Positions 26,831 to 38,400 of a stretch of 64,000 nt of DNA are shown piece by piece. Under the pieces are notes generated by a model. It made no database searches and had not been told where the DNA came from. It worked only from the letters and a program-made list of their open reading frames with translations. The position numbers were made by a program, and so were the translations under genes. The number at the start of each line of letters is the position of its first letter. Positions within the stretch are counted from its first letter, which is position 1. The stretch covers positions 22,611,709 to 22,675,708 of the forward strand of contig NC_132896.1 in the NCBI RefSeq assembly GCF_030463535.1, in the 5' to 3' direction. Source of the stretch: Salminus brasiliensis. Its lineage: Eukaryota > Chordata > Actinopteri > Characiformes > Bryconidae.

Positions 26831-28015
26831 GGATCTTCATCTAATACAATGAGCAGTAAAGCAATAAAATATATTTAGAGTTTAGATAAACTAACACGCT
26901 CCCCTGCCCTATATCTAACAAGTTGTTATTGTTATATTTATACATGATGTTTTATATTATTATATTTAGATTATACTGTCTCTGCAATGAGCAGGAGTTC
27001 AATTCACAATTAACACAGTTAAATGGACAGAATTGTATATGGACGCAAAATGCTGTGCCCGACTAAAATCCCTTCGTTTTTTTATGCTGTATGGCTAAGT
27101 AGAATTACAGTACACGCAACTATGGGCAGTACTTTTCCCATAACCTCCCAGCGTCTTTCCAAAAGCTTGGGCACACAGTTGACATATGTAAATATTTAAA
27201 AGAAGTCCGTCAGACAAGGTAATGGTAGCTCATATATATATATACACTTTCCCCCCCCTAAATTTGCATCTCTACGTGTATGGCAGCCATTTTATTCCAG
27301 GCATTGCATCAAACGAAGCTGAGTTACATGAATTTGCACACTATGAATGGCATAAAGTCACCCTACAGCAATGTGAAAGACTAGTGCCAAGACATGAAAG
27401 CTGTGATTGGCAGTCAAGGAAGGTTATTTCACCGTAGAGACTTTTGAATGCTCTCAAAGTTCAAATATTAGTACTCTGTTGCTTAAATTTGAGTAATAAC
27501 ATATTTGCATTATAATTATTATAATAATTCCTTTGCATTATTTGAGCAGTTGTTTTTGAGCAGTTGTAATTTCAAATAAATGCTCTAAAAACAATATTTT
27601 TATTTGGAATTTTGGGTTAATGTTGTCCATGGTTTATGAAATACAAAGCAAATGTTAATTTCCCTAAACACATTGCCGATAAATAGTAATACATTATTTT
27701 ATATATGTATCATATGGCTTATTATATCTTATTTAGGATAAGATTTATAGCCATCCATCGAGTATTTAAGTCAGAGTTAGTACTCTGTTTCAGCAGATAC
27801 TTGAAAATCTGGTATCAGAAAAGAAAAAGTGGTATCGGTTCATCCCTAATATTTGTAATATTTTGTACAGTATTATGTAAATATATTATACTCCTGTAGC
27901 CTACATTTCCCCTCTGGTGATCAGTAAAGGTATCTGTATTTTATCTTATAATGGTCTTTATCTGTACCACTGCTATTGAATATAGAAAGCAGACTGACTG
28001 CCTGTGTCTCACTAT
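26831..28015. other. Intergenic, no gene recognised
   Basis: AT-rich DNA upstream of SIL1 with a short TA repeat near 27232. No gene or named repeat is supported. Confidence 0.45.
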
Positions 28016-28018
28016 GTA

Positions 28019-28660
28019 CACTGCTCAAAACAATAATAACACATCCTAGATCTCAAATAATCACATTTTCCAGTTGAAAATCTTTATTTAATATATAGTG
28101 GAATGTGTTGAGAACAAAATAACAAAAATTATCAATGTAAATCAAAATTATTATTCCATGGAGGTCTGGATTTGGAATCATATTTAAAATAAAAGTGGAA
28201 AATCAAATTGCAGGCTGATCCAATTTCAGTGAAAATTGAGAGTTAAATTAAGGCTCAGTAGTGTGTATGTGGCCTCCATGTGCTTGTATGACCTCCCTAC
28301 AACCCTGTGCATGCTTCTGATGAGGCGGCGGATGTTCTCCCGAGGCATCTCCTCCCAGACCTGGATTAAAGCACCAGTCAACTCCTGGACAGTCTGTGGT
28401 GCAATGTGGCGTTGGTAGATGGAACGAGATATGATGTTCCAAATGTGCTCGATTGGATTCAGGTCCGGGGAACGGGCAGGCGAGTCCATAGCATGAATGC
28501 CTTCATCATGCAGGAACTGCTGACACACTTCAGCACATTAGGCCTAGCACTGTTGTCTATCAGAAGGACCAGGGCCCACTGCACCAGCATATAGTCTCAC
28601 AATGGGTCTGAGGATCACATCTCTGTATCTAATGGCAGTCATAAGCAGTGTAGTTGCTGT
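28019..28660 (-). mobile_element. Tc1-like element, 3' half with transposase C-terminus
   Basis: The end CACTGCTCAAAACAATAATA matches the family of 32853 (CACTGCTCAAAAAAATAAAG). The minus-strand frame 28226-28528 reads FLHDEGIHAMDSPARSPDLN followed by PIEHIWNII, the third catalytic (E) region of a Tc1 transposase, then VWEEMPRENIRRLIRSM. The 5' half of the gene is missing upstream of about 28600. Confidence 0.85.
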
Positions 28661-29002
28661 TTTTGTAATCTTTTTCTCAGAAGTTCTTTAGTAGAATGCA
28701 GTATTTTTATATTTTTTCAATATTATTAAGTGAATAAGCTGTGTTCTGATCTGGAGCACAGGGAACGTAGACAGAAATAATGATGGGGACCTAGACACAC
28801 ACCTGGCCACACGCCTGTCTATCAGGATTCGAAGTTACTGGTGTCAGTGATTTTTGTACTTCACATAAGAGAGAAATAGGGAGCTCCTTTCATTAAAAAT
28901 TTTGACAAGTCTAGCGGACCAATCAGAACACGTCATCATTATTCAAACCATTGTTACATTATTTCTATAATGCTACACGCTAAATGAAGGTTAGTCTGAC
29001 CT

Positions 29003-29054
29003 GTTAGTCTGATTGAACAGTCAGAAATTCCGCTGACTGTTTAATCTGACTAAC
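29003..29054. repeat. Short hairpin, 22-bp arms
   Basis: GTTAGTCTGATTGAACAGTC... pairs with ...GACTGTTTAATCTGACTAAC across an 8-nt loop with two mismatches. Role unknown. Confidence 0.8.
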
Positions 29055-29089
29055 GATATATCAGTCAGTCAAACCAGTGGTAACATGTA

Positions 29090-30290
29090 TAATGTAAATA
29101 ATAGCGGTCCTAAAATAGAGCTTGCAGAATATTTGTGTAATTTGAAGATAATGTTTGGTTAGATATGATTTGAACACAGGCTGTTCCTGTGATTCCAACC
29201 ATGTTCTCTAACTTTTCTAAGAAAATAGTGTGATCTATTGTATCAAAGGCTGCACTGACTGTAGAGTAGAACTAATAATGATGCGTAGCCTTGATAAGAG
29301 GCAAGAGGTATTTTAATATATTGGATATAAATGTTAAGTTTGAGATGAGTCTGTAATTAGACAGTACACTAGGATCAAGATTTGGTTTCCTGATCAATGA
29401 CTATGATTATGATTATGACTGCTAATTTAAGGGTTTTGGGTACATGCCCTAAGCTAAGGGATGAATTTACTATTGTAAAAAGAGGTCTGATTATAATTGG
29501 GAGTATTTCTTTTAGTATTTTTGAGGGAATTGCGTCACAGGTTGTACAATTAGCTGAGGAAATAATGTTTTCTAGTTCTGGCTGTGGAAGTGGGTGGAAG
29601 GCTTTCAGTCTTTGTTCTACAAGTATGTTTTAAATCAGCTACACCAAGAAGGGTTTGGATTTGTTAAATAATATTTTCTATTATTAGAATAGTCCATAAA
29701 AGCATTACTGGTTAAAGTACCTGGGACCTGGGGTTAAGTATCTGCCTGATATTTAGTAAGTTTAGAAATCTCACAAAAAAGTACTGTTTTTGTTATTCTT
29801 GAGGCCAAATAAGCTAAGCGAACTTTAATGAGTGCCTTTCTATAATAATTATCTATAATAATTCTATACTAAGGATGTCCTTCCAGGCAGAGCGGAACAC
29901 CTCTAGTTTCCCCACTGTTTGTTTTAAGGTACGTGTTTGATCACTGTATCACTTTTTTTTTGTCTTGTCGTTTTACATTTAAGCAGAGCCACTTTGTCTA
30001 AGGTGGTTTGAAAGGTATTTTCTTGACCGTTTGTTAATCTATCTAGCTCCATTTGGTCTGACTAAGTGTAAGCTCAATATGATAATAAGGTCAATATGTC
30101 AATTAACATTTTGCCTAAGATGTAGCTCAGTTACTGTTACTGAAAACATTACACCATGTCATGTGTTTTTGAACATCCCTTTCAAATATTTAATTGTCCT
30201 AATGTTCAGCCTGAGGGTTTTATACACGACTTCTCATAGGTCAAAGTTTCGAACAGCTTTTAAGAAACAAATATGACCGCTACTACTACT
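29090..30290 (-). mobile_element. LINE reverse-transcriptase remnant
   Basis: On the minus strand near 29400-29280 the translation reads LDPSVLSNYRLISNLTFISN, and near 29270-29170 it reads VSAAFDTIDHTIFLEKLENM. These are the LINE RT fingers and the motif-A region (F-D-T-I-D-H). Near 30060-29950 it reads LTNGQENTFQTTLDKVALLK, a linker upstream of the RT. A second copy of that linker is at 32093-32205. Stops and short indels show it is dead. Confidence 0.7.
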
Positions 30291-31089
30291 ACCACCTACA
30301 AATACTGTGATTATTCCATGTAAAAATCAATCTCTCTGTGTCCCAGAGGTGTTTCTTTTTTTGTTAATTATTTTGCTTTTATGCAGACCATAATAGTATG
30401 GAATTCACGTCATCAGACCATCCAAAAACAATGTTTCCAGTGGGCGCCCAAATGTCACGTACATGATGCCAGAGCTATACAGCATTGAAAACTTGGTCTC
30501 CAGCAGGTGAAGCTATCCTTCAGCTGTGCAAGGGTGCAGGTACATTTTGATCGAAGTACCATGTGACCCTGATGTTTACGAGATCTGCAAAATTATCATG
30601 GCAGCATCGCAGATGGCTTTCCCAAATGTCTCCTTTCAAGCACTGGATTTATACATACTCTTGAGGAATGAAGTTTGGTTTCAACATTGACATGGACAAT
30701 GACTGTAAAACATGAGTCTTTAATATGATGTAAGTATATATTGACTAAATTAATTTCACACATAGACATCAAGATCATTTTCAGAACAACAGCATAGCTT
30801 TACAGGTGGGGTGGATTACTTTATGGGATATCATGTAAACAAATTGAATTGTGTATTCCAGTTTTAAGTAGTGCTTTGCAGTAAGCAAGAAAATGGTCTA
30901 AATTAGAAAATTAAAAGTTTAGTTAAAGTTTAAGTAAAGTTAAATTAAACTATGCTTTTGTTATTTAAGATTGACAACAGGTCCAAATTTCCCCAAATTA
31001 CCATTTTTCCATATTCCTGGATGGCCTGTAATACTTCAAACCACCATGCTAAACCTTGAAGTCATGATTTGCAAGAATTCTGTGCATTG

Positions 31090-31690
31090 TGTACACTGTC
31101 ATATCAGAATATTATGACCACCCCTGGTTTGGAACTTTCTGTCAGCTCCACTTACCATCCAGGAGCACTGTGTTGTGTTTACAGTTCCAGACTGTAGTCC
31201 ATCTGTTTCTCTGAATACTTTGTTAGCCTCCTTTCGCCCTGTTATTCAATGGTCAGAACCCCACAGGACTGAACACCAGTACAACAGGTAGTATTTGGGA
31301 GGTAGGTCTTTCTCAGCACTGCAGTGACAATTTAGCATGTGTTACACTGGTACAAGTGATTTAGACACAGCAGAGCTGATGGAGTTTTTAAACACCTCTG
31401 CATCACTGCTGGACTGAGACACCAACCAGAAATATCCATCCAACAGCGCCTGGTAGGCAGTGACCTGTGGGCACTGATGAAGGACTAGAGGATGACCAAC
31501 ACAAACTATGCAGCAACAGATGACCTTCTGTGTCACATCTCCAAGGTGAACCAACTATGAGTGTCCAGGAGAGTGGACAGTAAGAGGACACAGTGTTTAA
31601 AAACTCCAGCACCACGGCTGTGTCTGATCCACTCATCCCAGCGCAACACACATTAACACACCACTTGCCTCCTTTCACCCTATTCTTCAA
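31090..31690. repeat. Teleost dispersed repeat
   Basis: The phrase CAATGGTCAGAACCCCACAG, then TTCTCAGCACTGCAGTGACA, and GATGGAGTTTTTAAACACC with its reverse-direction partner GTTTAAAAACTCCAGCACC, is a combination I know as frequent in fish genomes. The class (SINE or nonautonomous DNA element) cannot be fixed here. Confidence 0.5.
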
Positions 31691-31879
31691 TTATGAAACC
31701 TAATTCTAAATCTAAGAATGTTGTCAAATTCCATACGGAATTCAGGATATGAAATATATGTGCATGGTACCTCAAGAACAGAACCATGTGTAGGCTACAG
31801 GCCTGCGACTAAGACCTGACAAACTATTGAAAGTTATGTGCTTGTTTTTGCACATTGCATTTGAGCCTGCACAGAATAG

Positions 31880-32043
31880 CGGGCACACGTTCCTCCTCCT
31901 TCATAGTACTCCAAGAACAACTCCCAAAAGGCTGTGTAGGCCTCCCTTGACACACCATCATCATCTAATGCCTTCTCATAGACAAACTCAAATTGTAGGG
32001 TTGCATTGAGAACTTTGGGGTTCATAAAAATATCTAACATATC
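31880..32043 (-). pseudogene. Orphan exon of a HECT E3-ligase-like gene
   Basis: The minus strand encodes MLDIFMNPKVLNATLQFEF and DGVSREAYTAFWELFLE. This matches the start of a HECT-like domain found in a multicopy teleost family annotated as G2E3-like or uncharacterised. After YYEGG the expected EERVP stretch appears in the next frame, suggesting a one-base shift. No neighbouring HECT exons were found within several kilobases, so this is probably an isolated pseudogene fragment. Confidence 0.5.
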
Positions 32044-32089
32044 CTGAATTACATTTATTAGTCTTATCTTAACTTTCCTGACCCTTTTC

Positions 32090-32205
32090 GATCACTTTTT
32101 TGTCTTGTCGTTTTACATTTAAGCATAGCCATTTTGTCTAGGGTGGTTTGAAAGGTTTTCTTGACCGTTTGTTAATCTATCTAGCTCTATTTGGTTAGGT
32201 GCATA
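32090..32205 (-). repeat. Second copy of a LINE linker segment
   Basis: Direct repeat of about 29945-30060 (shared TTGTCTTGTCGTTTTACATT and TTGACCGTTTGTTAATCTAT), with a few substitutions and small deletions. It is a fragment of the same LINE family. Confidence 0.75.
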
Positions 32206-32216
32206 CAATCCAGATT

Positions 32217-32415
32217 TACACTTTTTAGTCTGCACTCTGTGTCTTATCTGACTGTCTGCATTGTGTTGCACTGTCTGTATGAACTTGTTCTGTGTTGAAC
32301 TTGTGTTCTGTCTGCACTGTGTTGTGTTGCAACATGGTCCTGGAGGAACATTGTTTCATTTCACTGTGTACTCTGTATATAGTTGAAATGACAATAAAGC
32401 CTCTCAACTTGACTT
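32217..32415 (+). mobile_element. 3' end of an L2-like LINE
   Basis: It has the words AACATGGTCCTGGAGGAACA, TTTCATTTCACTGTGTACTC and GAAATGACAATAAAGC, which recur (reverse complement) at 45235-45330 and 62995-63040. The end ACAATAAAGCCTCTCAACTTGACTTGA-like tail marks the LINE 3' terminus. Only the untranslated region is present. Confidence 0.7.
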
Positions 32416-32850
32416 GAGATACTCAAAATACATGAAATACATACAACCAGGTGTAAACAGGCTTTTTATTAATGATTTTTTTTTTACTTTTTGCAACCTG
32501 TGCATATTTGGTTCATGAATTATATATAAACACAATGTGCACAAATGCCATATTCATGAAACCTAATTCTAAATCTAATTATGTCTATATCAGACAATAA
32601 AGCCGTCAAGATCTTGCTTGGCATGAAGCTGTCTAAATGCACGCTCAAGTAGAAGTATTGTTACTACAGTAACAGTAATGACTCAAGTTAAAGTACCTTT
32701 CTAAAAAACAAACACATCAGGTCAAAAGACTACTTAAATAATAAGTAACTTATAGAACTGCAGTGAAAATCCTAGTTCAGTCTACATCTATAAGCAAGTT
32801 TTTAGGATCTAGTTTTCTCTTTTCGGGCATAAAATGATATATGTATATAA

Positions 32851-33355
32851 ACACTGCTCAAAAAAATAAAGGGAACACTTAAACAACACAATATAACTCC
32901 AAGTAAATCAAACTTCTGTGAAATCAAACTGTCCACTTAGGAAGCAACACTGATTGACAATCAATTTCACATGCTGTTGTGCAAATGGAATAGACAACAG
33001 GTGGAAATTATTGGCAATTAGCAAGACACACTCAATAAAGGAGTGGTTCTGCAGGTGGGGACCACAGACCACTTCTCAGTACCTATGCTTTCTGGCTGAT
33101 GTTTTGATTACTTTTGAATGTTGGTGGTGCTTTCACACCTGTGGTAACATAAGATGGACTCTACAACCCACACAAGTGACTCAGGTAGTGCAGCTCATCC
33201 AGAATGGCACATCGATGTGAGCTGTGGCAAGAAGGTTTGCTGTGCCTGTCAGTACACCAGGAGACGTGGAGGAGGCCGTAGGAGGGCAACAACCCAGCAG
33301 CAGGACCACCATCTCCGCCTTTGTGCAATGAGGAACAGGAGGAGCACTGAAGATC
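32851..33355 (+). mobile_element. Tc1-like element, 5' half
   Basis: It starts CACTGCTCAAAAAAATAAAG, then GGAACACTTAAACAACACAA. Downstream on the plus strand a fragment of the transposase N-terminal region is visible ([20 protein letters not shown], near 33265). It is the same family as 28019, in the opposite orientation. The 3' half is missing. Confidence 0.75.
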
Positions 33356-33589
33356 TATTTCCGTTATTGCTGCCATCATGGTTTTCTTGCATCTGATTAT
33401 CTGTCCTTATTTTCCTTCTTGACACAGAACATTGTATGTCCAAAGAGAGTCAGACAGCCCTTTTGACCAATGAATTCAGCTTCTTTAAGGTTCAAACATT
33501 GCTGACACAGCTTGTAAAATCTCCATAGAAAAGCATTGAGCAATAGAATGGGACACTCTGGAGTAGCTGTACATATCAACCTAAAAGCA

Positions 33590-33870
33590 CCATGACCAAG
33601 GGGTATACAGTCCTAAGCATTGAGCTGTGGAACAGTGAAACTGTGGGCTCTGATGAAGTTCCATCCAGTACCTTGGGATGAGTTCCAGAAGAGATCATCT
33701 AACATCAGTACCTGACCTCACTAATTAAATCCTCACAGCACTGTTCCAACATCTAATGTAAAGTCGAATGTGGCAGAAGAGTAGAGGCTGTTACTGCACC
33801 AAAAGAGGACAAACACCCTATTAATACTCTTGATTACAGAAAAAAACACTGGATGAGCAGGTAAATACAA
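33590..33870 (+). mobile_element. Tc1-like 3' remnant
   Basis: The phrases GTTCCAACATCTAATGTAAA, GCAGAAGAGTAGAGGCTGTT and ACACCCTATTAATACTCTTG belong to the 3' end of a Tc1-like family common in fish. Coding potential is lost. Confidence 0.5.
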
Positions 33871-35140
33871 ACTTTAGCACAGTGTACAGGTAATAGAACT
33901 TTACTTTTGTTATATTCTATATCTGTGGCAGGAATGGAGCTCTAAGATATCTTTAAAAAAATACAGTTTTATTCAACACATCTCCCTCCCATGTCTTGTT
34001 TTCATTTTCTTTTGACAGGACAGACCTTTTTGAAAAACACAACATCTCAATACTTTCTACAAAACTTTAAGCTAATTTGTGCCACAATCTTGTAAATTAA
34101 TTTAAGCACAAAAGACCACCTTCATACTTTTCTCTTCTTTTTTGCAGATTCAGCAGGCTGAAACTCAGAATCTGCATCTGAGGAAATGGCAAGGGCCCCC
34201 TCTTAGCATCTACTTGCTACTTGCTAGCGTACCATTCGTATCCTTTCTTCATATATCTGACACAATGTGGTGCCTGGTGGTATGATGCTTTGGCCAAAGT
34301 GACCAATTTTAACAACACATTTATCTGCAGGCCCTTTTGATGAAACACCTTTGGAGGAAAAAACAACTGTTTGTTATCCTTGTATGCATTCTTGTTGCCA
34401 AGGGCAGATGATCCATCTGATGCACACTGGTCACTTCACTTTTTTTTAGACTTTGGCACTACTATTTAATCTTCTTCCACCAAGTCTAACGTATTGCACA
34501 GAGAGCAATGCAATCATTTTAGTTAGCTAACGTTGACCAGCTAGCTAATTATATTTAGCAAAGGCAGCCTTAATTTATATTACAAATCAATAAATTAAGG
34601 TTTTTTTTTACAAATAACAAATAACCTTAATAAATAACCTAAGAAAGTCACTTTACTTGTTCTTATGCCAACTGTTGTGAATGTCTTCTTCCATGATGGA
34701 ATGATAGAGGACAACCGACAGTCTGTCCATACAGTTGCATAGAGAAACCCAGAGAAAATTGCCACCGTTTATGGATATACAATTTCCAGGTGCTCACCAC
34801 ATAGTATTGGGTGCTCAATGTCATGGCGTGTATGGCTAGACAAGAAGGGATGAACACTCACAGAGATGGAACAAAGCAAGAACGTTTATTAAACGTGACG
34901 GAGCACAAAACAGGTGCTAAGAGAAAACAAAGTGCAGCAACTAAGGGTAAAAAAAATAGCATTGTTTATTTCAATTGTGAATGTTTGCTTGTTTAGATTT
35001 TTCTTTATAAAGCACAGAAAGCTAGATGTGGTGTTGTTGATTAATATTATTCTTTGGAACATACTGACTGAAAAAACTCCCTGTATGAGTGTTATAATCT
35101 TATCTATAAATAAAGGCTCTATATGACATGAAGTCTAGTC
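33871..35140. other. Intergenic, unassigned
   Basis: A minus-strand translation near 34430-34170 has a run of protein-like words without a recognisable family. Otherwise AT-rich with short open frames (for example 34663-34857). No gene supported. Confidence 0.3.
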
Positions 35141-35144
35141 TAAA

Positions 35145-35240
35145 CGCAAAAAGCCTCAGCTTCCAGGGAGGGAATGCTTCCATGTGGATTACTTTTATGT
35201 CTCCACAAATGTCAAAATCAAACCTACTCCCTTGCCTCAG
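35145..35240 (-). repeat. Dispersed repeat copy (inverted mate of 7158-7245)
   Basis: Reverse complement of the 7158 repeat, sharing AAAAGCCTCAGC, TATGTCTCCACAAATGTCAA and AATCAAACCTACTCCC. Confidence 0.65.
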
Positions 35241-35732
35241 AAGTTGTTAACTGGTCGAAGATGCCTATAAGTAAACGGTACCTCCTTTAACCATATGAGA
35301 GCATGCACTAATTGTCTTAATTATACACATCAAGTCTGAAACATTTCAGATTAGAACACATTCAGACTCTAAGAGCATAATACTATGCTTACCCTTAATA
35401 ATTTTCTTTGGGTATCCAGTTTTGAAGTTACTCAAGCATTGCTCATAACTGAATCTTTATGGAGTCAGATTAAATCAATACTTCTCGCACATTAATCCTC
35501 AGTAACTATTGTTGGACCAGGCCTCCGGAGAATTTAAAAACTTTACACTTTTGACCACACCTGCAATTTCAGAAGCATCCTTCCAGTCAGATTTGGTCAT
35601 AGAAAAAGAAGGTATGTATTGGAAAACCAAATTATTTGGGTGATCATTTCGGCCTCTGACGATAAAATAAAACGTAGGGAAATCTATAGATCAGATTAAC
35701 AGTGTAGGACTATAATGAAATTGTTCATAATC

Positions 35733-35844
35733 AACATGTTAAACTACATACCGAAATATCACTTAAAAGGTCATCAAATCAAATCATAGAAAATCATAGA
35801 AAATGACCTTTTAAGTTATAATTCGGTATGTAGTTTAACATGTT
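35733..35844. repeat. Strong hairpin, 42-bp arms
   Basis: The left arm (35733-35774) begins AACATGTTAAACTACATACC and the right arm (35803-35844) is its reverse complement with only two mismatches, across a 28-nt loop. No flanking TA or other duplication identifies a known miniature transposon. It may be a short foldback element or the source of a hairpin RNA. Confidence 0.85.
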
Positions 35845-36941
35845 TCCAAATAAAACATCCATTGTCAGTCAGTGAGGTCAGGTAAAGAGTGGGGCCACCA
35901 GAGAACATGCCTTTGAGAAGAGAGGAGAGAAAAGATATGCCTTCAAGAGGAGCTCAAAAGCACTGTCAGCTCAAAAGTTCAAGGTCAGTGACTTGCAGTA
36001 AACTGTCTGAGGTTACTGTATACAGGAGCACAGGATAAGCCCAAGACTGTTCCTGAAAGGCAAGTGTCCAGCTCAGTTTGGTGATTTCCCCACTTAAACA
36101 CCTCTGATTCAACTCCCCCTGCCAGGTGTAGTGGAGGCATTCAAGCAGAGAAACTAGACAAAGGCTCCAGGAATGGAATTGAAGAATCCTGCTGTTGACA
36201 AACACTCTATACACATCAACATGCTTAATTTAGACATTGCATAAACACACAAATAAGTAGGTGGTCATTATCTTCTTTAGTATCTGTCAGAAGTAGCCCT
36301 TTAACAATGCTCATTTTTTTGAGGCAAGAGACCTCAGGCAAAGTGTTGGCCAACAATATCGGGTTCTCAGGAGTAGCAGTTGGAAAACGTAATGGTCACA
36401 GACAACAGTAAAGGGCAACATGCACGTGGAAAAACTGGTCAGAGCTTCCATATACTTAACAATGCCCTTTTGTCTCAGGAAAACTGCGTTTTAATTGTGT
36501 CATTATCTTTATACAAAAGAAAAATAAAGATCAAGCCATTATGTTGTGATTAATACATAATGAGATCTTTAGAAAACAATATTGATTATGCTGTGATAAA
36601 ATAATCTGAGATTAAGAAAGCATCTTGCTGAGGTGATTAGTGAAGAAATATATTTAGGAAACCTAAACCTAATTCTTCTCTTTCATGTTTATCATAGGTG
36701 ACGGGTGTAGAAACCAGTGGTCTAAGCATTTTTTTTTAAATCCAAACAAAAAGAAAACCCACCCTCTACCTTCCCAAGCCATAACCCCCAAAATATTTCA
36801 CATGAACCATGGATTAATCCATTTTAACTATAACACTAAAGAATACAGTTTGTCTGCTGCTGTTACTGTTTAAAGTAATACTTTCCTCAGCCTTGATGTA
36901 GAATAACATTTTATTTTATAATTTTGTTATTTTGTTTCCTA

Positions 36942-37059
36942 GCTCTCACACAGTCCTGTTACACAGTCCCACTTATGGATAATTTGAAACATTCCACAAG
37001 TTGCATGTTCAACAGTAAGATGCATCATCTGGATCTTCTGAAGGCCATGGGTGATATTG
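36942..37059 (+). other. Exon-like open segment, unknown
   Basis: A TTTCCTAG acceptor-like site is followed by a stop-free frame (containing LMDNLKHSTSCMFNSKMHHL) that ends at ATT|GTAAGT. Composition looks protein-like, but I recognise no family and found no matching exons nearby. Could be a captured exon in a repeat or chance. Confidence 0.2.
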
Positions 37060-37099
37060 TAAGTGACTGAGAGGGTACAGCTCAACATTCATTCTTGTT

Positions 37100-37830
37100 C
37101 CCTAAATTATTTATTAAATTGTTAAATAATAATAAAAAAAAATTTTAAAAAAATGTTGTAGGTATATGTCATGCTTATATACCAACTTGACTGAGTAACA
37201 GTAACAGGAGTGAGGAGCATCCCCTGGTTAACCAATTTATTAGTATTTAAGTATTAGATAATGTCACCTGATTAGTTTTACAGTTAAATCTACTTAACAT
37301 TTGATATTTATCAGTTAAGTACACATAATACCATACCTACGTTAATACCATGCCTAGCAACACTAAGTGCTGCAAAAAAAATATGGTGCTGCACAGGCCC
37401 CAGCTATCACTAGTTACCACAGCTACCCCAGTTTAGATCTACTTCCATGTCTAGTTCTACCGAGTTTTAAGTGCTGGGGTGCAAACATTTATGTAACAGT
37501 ACATTCAACAACTTTTGCAATGTTTAATTTATTGTGATGCATGTGTGTTTTGGGCAATGTAATCAAGGGCAGAGAAGAAAAAACGCGGTTTCTGTTATCA
37601 TTCCTACTTTTTGTTTGTAACTGTGAAGTAAGCAGAAAATTAACTGGTCCCCAAAAAGCATAAAGATAAAAACAATATTTTTTTTTGTTTTAAACTATTA
37701 GAGTGAGGCGGAAAGAAATGAGCACCATACTAAACTTAAGGCTATAGTTTGTTCACAATAATTCTTAGGAAACAGCATAGTGATTAAAATGTGAAAAAAT
37801 CTAATACATAAAGACTCCTCATACCTTGCC
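37100..37830. other. Intergenic, no gene recognised
   Basis: AT-rich sequence with homopolymer runs. Nothing supports a gene. Confidence 0.45.
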
Positions 37831-37959
37831 CCAATCATCAGCAGTCATGGCTCAGCTCCTTTAAGCAGCTGACTAGCACCCCCCAGGCAGTAGAAGACAA
37901 TAAAAAGATGGCTTTCACAGCATGAAAGCAGTCTCCAACGTACACATCAAATACACAAA

Positions 37960-38400
37960 CTACCTCAAGAGGTGCAAGCTGAAGGTTTTGTCCCCCGACC
38001 AAAATATTATTTAATATTTTGAATTATATTTATATCTGTAAATAGACCTCAGAAGAGAAGTGCAAGACGACCAAATAATCTCACAGAACTAGAAGCCTAT
38101 ATCAAATACAGAATAGGTCAAATACCTTCAAACAAGATAAATTAATTTAAACCTACATCGCCGCGTAAATCAAAAAGTCAGAAATTGAATTTCACCTAGG
38201 AAGTCACAAAAAATAAACATTTTAAGCAGACCTTGTAAAAAACATTTAGATGACCCAAAGACCTTTGGGATAATATTTTCCATACTGGTAAGTCAACAAA
38301 TTGAAGTAAAAATACCACATTCCACCATAAGAACATACCTACAGTCAAACATGGTAGTGTGATGCGTCATATGTGGATTTTATGGAGACAGGTTGTAGAC
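37960..38400 (+). mobile_element. Tc1/mariner transposase remnant
   Basis: Eroded plus-strand words: TNYLKRCKLKVLSPDQN near 37970, ending where Tc1 proteins have PDLNPIE, and KHLDDPKTFG near 38245, which resembles [10 protein letters not shown] of the remnant at 49750. Stops are frequent and the order is scrambled, suggesting overlapping old fragments. Confidence 0.4.

Noticed and set aside
34663-34857. Minus-strand frame of 64 codons
   Set aside because: No domain, splice sites or repeat identity could be recognised.
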